Positions 21,404 through 27,375 of a stretch of DNA of 27,375 nucleotides are shown one piece after another (within the stretch, counting starts at the first letter, position 1; every line of letters starts with the position of its first letter). A program made the position numbers and the translations under genes. Source of the stretch: Lachnospiraceae bacterium UBA938 (GTDB taxonomy: Bacteria > Bacillota > Clostridia > Lachnospirales > Lachnospiraceae); assembly GCA_002293475.1 (NCBI GenBank), contig DBDG01000075.1, forward strand, positions 1 to 27,375, written 5' to 3'. The notes beneath the pieces were generated by a model, which searched no databases, was not told where the DNA came from, and saw only the letters and a list, made by a program, of their open reading frames with translations.

Positions 21404-22687
21404 TTGGATACCGATGGTGTCATACAACTGATAAGCATTGCGATATTGATTTTATTCTCGGCCTTTTTTTCTTCCGCCGAAACCGCTTTTACGACCGTCA
21501 GCAGAGTGCGGCTGCGGGCCTTGGCCGAAGAAGAGAATAAGGCGGCCCAGACAGCACTCAAGATTCTGGATAATTACCGGAAAATGCTCAGCGTCATCCT
21601 GATCGGCAATAATATTGTCAACATCGCCGCTTCCTCATTGGCGACCTCCTTGGCAATAGACATATGGGGCAGCGTGGCGGTCGGGATAGCCACCGGGATC
21701 CTGACGCTGGTCGTCCTCATTGGCGGGGAGATCCTCCCGAAAACCCTTGCAAACCTCTATCCCGAAAAAACTGTTTTGTCTTATGGGGCAACCGTCCTCC
21801 TTTTTATGCGACTCCTGACTCCCGTGGTTTTCCTGATTGATAAGATATCCTTCCTGATCTTATGGCTGTTACATATTGACCCTAATTATAAAGCCGCCAT
21901 GACGGAAACAGAATTAAAGACTTATGTGGACGTCAGCCATGAAGACGGCGTGATCGAGTCAGAAGAACGGGAAATGATCTATAATGTTTTCGACTTCGGG
22001 GACACCCAGGCCCGTGATGTGATGATACCGCGTATCAATATGATCAGCATCAGCTTCGGCGCGGATTATGAAGAAGTGCTTTCCGTGTTCCGCCAGTTCA
22101 TGTATACCCGTCTCCCGGTCTATCAGGAAGACAAGGATAATATCGTGGGGCTGATCAATATCAAAGACTTTATCCTGGTTGAAGACCGTGAGACCTTTAA
22201 GATTCAGGACATTATGCGGGAAGGTTATTATACCTACGAATTTAAAAAGACGGCTGACTTGATGATGGAAATGCGGGACGATGCCATTAACATTGCATTC
22301 GTACTGAATGAATACGGGGCGACGGTCGGCATGATTACGCTGGAGGATCTGCTGGAAGAGATCGTCGGCGAGATCCGGGACGAGTACGATGAAGACGAGG
22401 AAGAATTCATCCGTGAGGTCGGCACGAACACTTATCTGGTCGAGGCCGGCATGAAACTGGACGACATAAATGATGCCTTGGGTACCGATCTGGATTCGGA
22501 AGACTATGACTCCATCGGCGGGCTGATGATCGAAAGCCTTGAGCGCCTGCCGCAGGATGACGAGTCTATTACCATAGAAGACGGGATCATCCTTCAGGCC
22601 AAAGGGATCAGCCAGAACCGCATCAACAAAATCCTGCTGACTTTGCCGGAGGATGAGGAGCCAGAACCGGGGGCCGGAACCGGGTAA
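21404..22687 (+). CDS. CNNM/CBS/CorC-domain membrane protein (HlyC/CorC family)
   Basis: Proteins of this family act in Mg2+ (sometimes Co2+) homeostasis, probably as exporters or regulators. After the start MDTDGVIQ come a DUF21/CNNM membrane domain of 3-4 helices (about 8-150, with FFSSAETAFTTVSRVRLRAL and IGGEILPKTLA), a TETELKTYVDVSHEDGVIE linker, two CBS domains (about 190-310) and a C-terminal CorC_HlyC domain rich in acidic residues. I choose TTG at 21404 because TAGGAGTGA lies about 7-10 bases upstream; the in-frame GTG at 21374 has no ribosome site. This gives 427 residues. The gene is divergent from the TIGR04086-like gene. Confidence 0.88.
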   Translation: MDTDGVIQLISIAILILFSAFFSSAETAFTTVSRVRLRALAEEENKAAQTALKILDNYRKMLSVILIGNNIVNIAASSLATSLAIDIWGSVAVGIATGILTLVVLIGGEILPKTLANLYPEKTVLSYGATVLLFMRLLTPVVFLIDKISFLILWLLHIDPNYKAAMTETELKTYVDVSHEDGVIESEEREMIYNVFDFGDTQARDVMIPRINMISISFGADYEEVLSVFRQFMYTRLPVYQEDKDNIVGLINIKDFILVEDRETFKIQDIMREGYYTYEFKKTADLMMEMRDDAINIAFVLNEYGATVGMITLEDLLEEIVGEIRDEYDEDEEEFIREVGTNTYLVEAGMKLDDINDALGTDLDSEDYDSIGGLMIESLERLPQDDESITIEDGIILQAKGISQNRINKILLTLPEDEEPEPGAGTG

Positions 22688-22695
22688 AAAAGTAC

Positions 22696-22724
22696 TTTCT
22701 ATTGAAAAAGAAATATGATATACT
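22696..22724 (+). promoter_or_regulatory. Extended -10 promoter of scfA
   Basis: TGA-TATACT (22716-22724) is an extended -10 box; the -35 region at 22696-22701 (TTTCTA) is weak, as tolerated with a TGn extension. The transcript would start about 40 bases before scfA. Confidence 0.5.
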
Positions 22725-22771
22725 GAAAAATGGTCTGAAGTGAATAGATTTTATAGATGGGAGAGAACATA

Positions 22772-22915
22772 ATGAAGCATATTAAAACATTGAATACCGG
22801 CAAGTTGATTGAATCGATGAAAAAGGGCGGCTGTGGTGAATGTCAGACCTCCTGTCAGTCAGCTTGCAAGACCTCGTGTACAGTCGGCAATCAAAGCTGC
22901 GAACAGAAAAAATAA
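22772..22915 (+). CDS. scfA: Six-cysteine peptide SCIFF (ranthipeptide precursor)
   Basis: The 47-residue precursor starts MKHIKTLNTGKL and carries six cysteines (21, 24, 28, 32, 36 and 43) in the conserved core GGCGECQTSCQSAC followed by KTSCTVGN. This is the SCIFF family, found almost throughout Clostridia. The partner radical SAM enzyme forms a thioether to a threonine; from memory the Cys32-Thr37 link was shown for a clostridial homologue, and both residues are at exactly those positions here. GGGAGAG lies before the ATG. An 18-bp hairpin and the maturase gene follow. The biological role of mature SCIFF is still unclear. Confidence 0.97.
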   Translation: MKHIKTLNTGKLIESMKKGGCGECQTSCQSACKTSCTVGNQSCEQKK

Positions 22916-22917
22916 AC

Positions 22918-22958
22918 CGTATAGTAAGCAGCGAATCGGTTTCGCTGCTTATTATACG
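22918..22958 (+). other. 18-bp hairpin between scfA and scfB
   Basis: The left arm 22918-22935 pairs with 22941-22958 over 18 bp (one G-U pair) around a 5-base loop (TCGGT). No U-run follows (the next bases are TTACAAG), so it is not a textbook terminator. It more likely stabilises the 3' end of scfA mRNA or attenuates transcription so that peptide exceeds enzyme. Confidence 0.8.
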
Positions 22959-23011
22959 TTACAAGACAAATGTATTCGCTGACAATAGCGACATAACAGA
23001 AAGGCAAGGAA

Positions 23012-24394
23012 TTGATTCACCGATATAAAAATAACGGTTATAATATAGTCATGGATATCAATAGCGGGGCGATACATGTCGTGGATGAGACAGTGTATGA
23101 ATGGCTGCCTTGGACAGAGGCCTTCATCAGGCAGGGCATCACGGACAGCAGGGCGGTTCTTGCCTCATGCCCAGCGGCTGACCCGGCGGTTCATTCCGCC
23201 ATCGAAGAGATTATTGCCCTTTATGAAGCGGGCATGCTGTTCACGGAAGACGTGTATGAGGGTTACATCGGTGATTTTAAGCAAAGACCGACGGTAGTTA
23301 AAGCCCTTTGTCTTCATGTGGCTCATGACTGCAATCTGGCTTGCCGCTACTGTTTTGCTGAAGAAGGGGAATATCATGGCCGCCGTGCCCTCATGAGCTT
23401 GGATACGGGTAAAAAAGCCTTGGATTTTCTGGTGGCCGCTTCCGGCCGCCGTGTTAATCTGGAGGTGGATTTTTTTGGCGGGGAGCCGCTGCTTAACTGG
23501 GAGACAGTGAAAGAACTGGTCCGCTACGGCAGGAGCTTGGAGGAGCCGAACCATAAGCGTTTCCGCTTTACGCTGACGACCAACGGCATCTTGCTCACGG
23601 ATGAGATCATAGCGTTTTTAAATGCGGAGATAAGCAATGTGGTGTTAAGTATCGACGGCCGCAAGGAAGTCAACGACCGGATGCGTCCGCACCGGGGCGG
23701 CCAGGGCAGCTATGATGAGATCCTGCCCCGTTTCTTAAAGGTGGCGGAAAGCCGTGGCCAGACGAATTATTATGTGAGGGGAACCTATACCCGGCATAAT
23801 CTAGATTTTGCTCAGGATGTGCTTCATCTGGCCGACATGGGTTTTGAACAGATATCGGTTGAACCGGTGGTCGCCCTGCCGGATCAGCCATGCCAGGATT
23901 ATGCCTTGCGCCAAGAGGATATCCCGGCACTGATGGCGGAATATGACCGCCTGGCGCAGGAAATGATCAACCGGAGCAGGCAGGGAAAAGGATTTAATTT
24001 TTTTCATTTTATGCTGGATCTGGACGGCGGCCCCTGTGTTGCCAAGCGCCTGTCGGGGTGTGGGTCGGGATCGGAATATCTGGCGGTGACGCCGGGAGGG
24101 GATTTTTATCCTTGCCATCAGTTTGTCGGGCAAGAAGGTTTTTTAATGGGGAATGTAGATGAAGGAATCGCCAATGCGGCGCTCAGGGAAGAGTTCAAGA
24201 CATGCAATGTATACACCCGCGCCCAATGCCGTGAGTGTTTTGCCAGATTTTATTGCAGCGGCGGTTGTGCCGCCAATTCGTACCGCTTTCATGGCACCAT
24301 TAACGACGTCGATGAGCTGGGCTGTGAACTGCAGCGCAAAAGGGTGGAATGTGCCATTATGATCCAGGCGGCGTTAAGCGCAAGTAAAACGTGA
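23012..24394 (+). CDS. scfB: SCIFF maturase, radical SAM/SPASM enzyme
   Basis: This 460-residue enzyme installs the thioether cross-link in SCIFF. The N-terminal part (1-90, MIHRYKNNGYNIVMDINSGA) is the typical leader-binding region. The radical SAM motif HDCNLACRYCF gives Cys107, Cys111 and Cys114; FFGGEPLLNW (155-164) and LTTNGILL follow. The SPASM/twitch part has many cysteines (about 342, 350, 368, 398, 406, 409, 415, 419 and 438) for two auxiliary [4Fe-4S] clusters, including the signature CRECFARFYCSGGC. The start is TTG at 23012, placed where homologues begin (MIHxYK), with AAAGG 7 bases upstream. It lies 96 bases after scfA, across the hairpin, and before secDF. Confidence 0.96.
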   Translation: MIHRYKNNGYNIVMDINSGAIHVVDETVYEWLPWTEAFIRQGITDSRAVLASCPAADPAVHSAIEEIIALYEAGMLFTEDVYEGYIGDFKQRPTVVKALCLHVAHDCNLACRYCFAEEGEYHGRRALMSLDTGKKALDFLVAASGRRVNLEVDFFGGEPLLNWETVKELVRYGRSLEEPNHKRFRFTLTTNGILLTDEIIAFLNAEISNVVLSIDGRKEVNDRMRPHRGGQGSYDEILPRFLKVAESRGQTNYYVRGTYTRHNLDFAQDVLHLADMGFEQISVEPVVALPDQPCQDYALRQEDIPALMAEYDRLAQEMINRSRQGKGFNFFHFMLDLDGGPCVAKRLSGCGSGSEYLAVTPGGDFYPCHQFVGQEGFLMGNVDEGIANAALREEFKTCNVYTRAQCRECFARFYCSGGCAANSYRFHGTINDVDELGCELQRKRVECAIMIQAALSASKT

Positions 24395-24461
24395 GAATAG
24401 ACAAGAAAAGAGAAAAGTAAAGAATGAATAAATAGTGAGATACGGAAAGAAGGTAGATATC

Positions 24462-26618
24462 ATGAAAAAAGGAAAAGCGATAACTTATCTGCTGATACTG
24501 GTTCTTTTATTGGGCGGTCTGGGGTATACATCGGCAGTGGGCATCGGCGAGGACCAGGCCGGTTCCATATCCGGGATCAAGCTCGGACTTGACCTAGCGG
24601 GCGGTGTCAGCATCACCTATCAGGTGGTGGGAGAGGCAGAGCCCAGCAATGAAGATATGGCGGATACGGTGTACAAGCTACAGCAGCGTGTGGAAGGCTA
24701 CAGCACGGAAGCCATCGTGTACCGCGAGGGCAGCAACCGGATCAATATTGAGATACCTGGCGTTTCAGATGCCAATGGGATCTTGGAAGAGCTGGGCAAG
24801 CCGGGCTCCTTGGTTTTTATTAATTCAGCGGGAGAAGAAGTGATAAGGGGAACGGACGTCATCAATGCATCGGCGGGCTATATGCCCGACAGTATGGGAA
24901 ACAATGAGCCGGCCGTCACCCTGACGCTTTCAGCGGAAGGGGCGCGGAAGTTTGCCGAAGCAACTAGGGCGGCGGCTCCTACCAACGATTATATTGCCAT
25001 TGTTTATGACGATATGATCGTCAGCATGCCGTCTGTGCAAAGTGAGATCACGAACGGGGAAGCGATTATCAACGGAATCGGCGATTATGAAGCAGCCGAG
25101 CAGCTGGCGTCGACGATCCGCATCGGCGGCCTGAAGGTAGAGCTGGAAGAACTGCGTTCTAATGTAGTTGGTGCGCAGCTGGGCGGGGAAGCCATTAGCA
25201 CTAGCTTACAAGCGGCTGTAATCGGCTTAGCGATTGTCGTGCTGTTTATGATAGCCGTATATTATATGGCCGGATTTGCCGCCAGTCTGGCGCTGCTTCT
25301 GTATACCGAGCTGATGATCATCCTGCTGGAAGCCTTTGAGATTACCCTGACCCTGCCCGGTATCGCCGGCATTATCCTGTCCATCGGCATGGCCGTGGAT
25401 GCCAACGTGATTATTTTTGCCCGTATCCGTGAAGAGCTGGCGACCGGCAAAACGGTGCCTTCAGCTTTTAAGATCGGTTATAAGAAGGCCCTGTCCGCCA
25501 TCCTGGACGGCAACATCACCACTTTGATAGCCGCCGCGGTTCTGTATCTGCTTGGGACCGGGCCGATCAAGGGATTTGCCGAGACCTTGGCGCTGGGTAT
25601 TGTTTTATCCATGTTTACCGCTCTTTTTGTGACCAAGTGGATCATGAACGGCCTCTATGCCATCGGTTTCCAGAATATTAAATTATACGGAAAGGCTAAA
25701 GGGCGGAAATTGATTAACCTGCTCTCTAGAAAGACAGTATTCTTTCTGGCCTCTTTAGCGGTAATCATAACCGGCTTTGTCTTTATGGCGGTCAGCCAGG
25801 GCAGAACCGGTGCGCCGCTTAACTTAAGCCTAGAGTTTCTGGGCGGTACTTCTACCAATGTGACCTTTAACGAAGATAAGAGCTTGGCCGACATCGAATC
25901 CCAGGTCATTCCCCTGATCGAAGAGATTACCGGTGATGGCAACGTCCAGACCCAGAAAGTGGCCGGAACCAATGAAGTGATTTTCAAGACTAGGACGCTA
26001 AACGCCGAAGAGCGGGAGAGCTTCAACAGTGCCATGGTGGAACAGTTTGCGGTGGCGGAGGAAATGATTACGGCGGAGACGATCAGTTCGGTTATCAGCA
26101 GTGAGATGCAGCGTGACGCGGTTCTGGCGGTGATAATTTCCAGCATCTGTATGCTGATCTATATATGGTTCCGTTTCAAGGATATCCGCTTCGGTGCCAG
26201 TGCGGTAGCCGCCCTGCTGCATGATGTCTTAGTAGTGCTGGCTTTCTATGCCGTTGCCAGGGTATCGGTCGGAACGACATTTATTGCCTGCATGCTGACG
26301 ATTATCGGTTACTCAATCAATGCCACCATCGTAATCTTTGACCGGATCAGGGAGAATATGGGCGAGATGAAGCGCAATGAAACTTTGGAAAACGTGATCA
26401 ACGCCAGTGTTACCCAGACCCTGTCGCGGAGTGTGTTTACTTCCCTGACGACCTTTATTATGGTGGCGGTGCTGTATGTAATGGGGGTGTCTTCCATCAA
26501 AGAATTTGCCCTGCCGCTGATGGCCGGTATCGCTTGTGGAACCTACTCATCTATCTGTCTGGCGGGATCACTGTGGCTGGTATTAAAAAAGAAATTTGTG
26601 GCTAAGGCAGAGGACTGA
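24462..26618 (+). CDS. secDF: Protein translocase accessory subunit SecDF (fused)
   Basis: SecD and SecF are fused in one 718-residue membrane protein that uses the ion gradient to pull secreted proteins across after SecA. The N-terminal helix (MKKGKAITYLLILVLLLGG) is followed by GLDLAGGVSITYQV (42-55), the periplasmic-equivalent P1 domain, then SecD helices with GMAVDANVIIFARIREEL. The SecF half begins near LLSRKTVFFLASLAVIITG, with LGGTSTNVTF and IGYSINATIVIFDRIRENM; twelve helices are expected. ATG 24462 is chosen because AAGAAGGT lies before it; the in-frame GTG at 24435 adds nine residues without support. secDF follows scfB by 67 bases. The link to SCIFF secretion is unproven. Confidence 0.95.
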   Translation: MKKGKAITYLLILVLLLGGLGYTSAVGIGEDQAGSISGIKLGLDLAGGVSITYQVVGEAEPSNEDMADTVYKLQQRVEGYSTEAIVYREGSNRINIEIPGVSDANGILEELGKPGSLVFINSAGEEVIRGTDVINASAGYMPDSMGNNEPAVTLTLSAEGARKFAEATRAAAPTNDYIAIVYDDMIVSMPSVQSEITNGEAIINGIGDYEAAEQLASTIRIGGLKVELEELRSNVVGAQLGGEAISTSLQAAVIGLAIVVLFMIAVYYMAGFAASLALLLYTELMIILLEAFEITLTLPGIAGIILSIGMAVDANVIIFARIREELATGKTVPSAFKIGYKKALSAILDGNITTLIAAAVLYLLGTGPIKGFAETLALGIVLSMFTALFVTKWIMNGLYAIGFQNIKLYGKAKGRKLINLLSRKTVFFLASLAVIITGFVFMAVSQGRTGAPLNLSLEFLGGTSTNVTFNEDKSLADIESQVIPLIEEITGDGNVQTQKVAGTNEVIFKTRTLNAEERESFNSAMVEQFAVAEEMITAETISSVISSEMQRDAVLAVIISSICMLIYIWFRFKDIRFGASAVAALLHDVLVVLAFYAVARVSVGTTFIACMLTIIGYSINATIVIFDRIRENMGEMKRNETLENVINASVTQTLSRSVFTSLTTFIMVAVLYVMGVSSIKEFALPLMAGIACGTYSSICLAGSLWLVLKKKFVAKAED

Positions 26619-26655
26619 TAAGTAACAAGCGGCTATATGACTGTAATTATAGGCT

Positions 26656-26687
26656 GGGGGCAGAAGCCGACGATGGCTTTTGCCCCC
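26656..26687. terminator. Strong hairpin between convergent secDF and collagen-like gene
   Basis: A 13-bp stem, GGGGGCAGAAGCC (26656-26668) with GGCTTTTGCCCCC (26675-26687), one wobble pair and a 6-base loop. No U-run follows on either strand, so its terminator strength is uncertain, but its place between convergent genes fits a shared transcription end. Confidence 0.55.
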
Positions 26688-26706
26688 GTTAACACCTATG
26701 AAGAAC

Positions 26707-27375
26707 TTATATTTCCGGCCGTATAATATAATTGCCGCTGAAAACAACGTTATCCCATTCAGTAACTGTGCCACTCGGAAATCTTGGTGTGATACTCCCA
26801 TCGGTACCGACTATAATAATGCCAGCAGCGGAAGCGGACCAGTCACTTAGATAAAAAGTGGCAGCAAACAGCTGTTCTTTTTCCGGCCGGTAGGTGGCTT
26901 CAGACATTAATGCGATTACTTGATTATCTTTTATGCCTTCGGATGCTCCGCCCGCTTTAGCGATCCTAGTACCCATAACTACTTCATCCACACAATCTTT
27001 TGAATAAAAAGCCTCCCCTGTATTATAATTGGTGGTAGCAATTAATTGGACTTCCGCTGAAAATGGGCAGGTTCCGGTCGGCCCAGTATAACCGGTGTAG
27101 CCGGTATAGCCAGTATAGCCGGTATAGCCGGTATAGCCGGTGGGTCCAGTGTAGCCAGTGTAGCCGGTATAGCCGGTGGGTCCAGTGTAGCCGGTGTAGC
27201 CGGTATAGCCGGTGGGTCCAGTGTAGCCAGTATAGCCGGTGGGTCCAGTGTAGCCGGTATCGCCGGTATAGCCGGTGTAACCGGTGGGTCCGGTATCGCC
27301 GGTATAGCCGGTATAACCGGTGGGTCCGGTATCGCCGGTATAGCCGGTATAACCGGTGTAGCCGGTATAGCCGGT
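26707..27375 (-). CDS. Collagen-like Gly-X-Thr repeat protein, C-terminal part (5' end beyond window)
   Basis: The visible 222 codons run in frame from the window edge (27375) to the stop at 26707-26709. The first 100 residues are 33 uninterrupted Gly-X-Thr triplets plus a leading Thr: 23 GYT, 7 GPT and 3 GDT. A ~120-residue domain follows (TCPFSAEVQLIATTNYN at its start, VVFSGNYIIRPEI at its end), rich in beta-strand-like segments. It has two cysteines, one right after the repeat (TCPF), and could trimerise the collagen stalk as in BclA-type spore or surface proteins, but I do not recognise its family. The ATG at 26989-26991 is internal and not a real start. N-terminal anchoring or export signals are outside the window. 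Confidence 0.85.
   Translation of the reverse strand, partial: TGYTGYTGYTGYTGDTGPTGYTGYTGDTGPTGYTGYTGDTGYTGPTGYTGYTGPTGYTGYTGYTGPTGYTGYTGYTGPTGYTGYTGYTGYTGYTGYTGPTGTCPFSAEVQLIATTNYNTGEAFYSKDCVDEVVMGTRIAKAGGASEGIKDNQVIALMSEATYRPEKEQLFAATFYLSDWSASAAGIIIVGTDGSITPRFPSGTVTEWDNVVFSGNYIIRPEI
27076..27375 (-). repeat. 9-bp tandem repeat array encoding Gly-X-Thr
   Basis: Thirty-three full 9-base units fill this stretch and continue past the window. Codon usage within units is nearly fixed (GGC/GGT/GGA, TAT/TAC/CCC/GAT, ACC/ACT), and higher-order blocks repeat, such as Pro-Tyr-Tyr-Asp cycles near 27285-27350. Such arrays change length by slippage in steps that keep the frame. Confidence 0.95.

Noticed and set aside
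22840..23028. 62-codon plus-strand frame overlapping scfA and the hairpin
   Set aside because: It is out of frame with scfA, covers the inverted repeat and has no ribosome site.
26707..26991. Separate 94-codon gene starting at the internal ATG
   Set aside because: The frame is open upstream through the collagen repeats to the window edge; no ribosome site precedes this ATG, so it is the C-terminal part of the larger protein.
27076..27375. CRISPR-like or minisatellite repeat array
   Set aside because: The unit is 9 bases without unique spacers and reads through as Gly-X-Thr in one frame that continues into a C-terminal domain; it is coding.

Overview
The window reads as a chromosomal segment of a fermentative, anaerobic Gram-positive bacterium of the Bacillota, most likely class Clostridia. 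The reasons are: a SCIFF peptide (scfA) with its radical SAM maturase (scfB), an HemZ-type radical SAM protein, a PadR regulator paired with a HAAS/DUF1700-like membrane protein, a perfect CIRCE operator before groES-groEL, a bifunctional Rel enzyme, a fused SecDF, and many sigma-A-type promoters with strong AGGAGG ribosome binding sites. No rRNA, tRNA, CRISPR array, transposase or integrase was seen.

Region 1 (1-5110) is central carbon metabolism and Na+ bioenergetics. It holds acetate kinase; convergent to it, a GTP-type PEP carboxykinase followed by a 64-residue membrane microprotein that carries the signature motif of decarboxylase beta subunits; and, divergent from PEPCK, the beta subunit (OadB family) and a 46-residue gamma-like subunit of a Na+-translocating decarboxylase. 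The alpha and biotin-carrier subunits are not here. Region 2 (5110-7300) is visibly AT-richer: a 400-base regulatory stretch, a small lipoprotein with an Ig-like domain, and a secreted S1-type serine protease with a propeptide.

Region 3 (7300-10840) is a sulfur amino acid cluster (cysK, a cystathionine gamma-synthase/lyase gene, a PatB/MalY C-S lyase gene) behind a near-consensus promoter with a palindromic operator candidate. Region 4 (10900-16750) holds CIRCE-controlled groES-groEL, then apt and rel overlapping by 14 bases, then a metallo-beta-lactamase-fold hydrolase. Region 5 (16790-19310) holds a cation diffusion facilitator with a heavy-metal-associated-like N-terminus and, divergently, the padR plus HAAS-domain gene pair.

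Region 6 (19370-26620) holds hemZ, a TIGR04086-like four-helix membrane protein, a CNNM/CBS/CorC-type protein, scfA, an 18-bp hairpin, scfB and secDF. Region 7 (26656-27375, minus strand) is the C-terminal part of a collagen-like protein: 33 visible Gly-X-Thr triplets, mostly Gly-Tyr-Thr, followed by a ~120-residue globular domain; its 5' end lies beyond the window. The most interesting items are the OadB-motif microprotein beside pckG, the tyrosine-rich collagen, and the SCIFF locus with its strong inter-gene hairpin.
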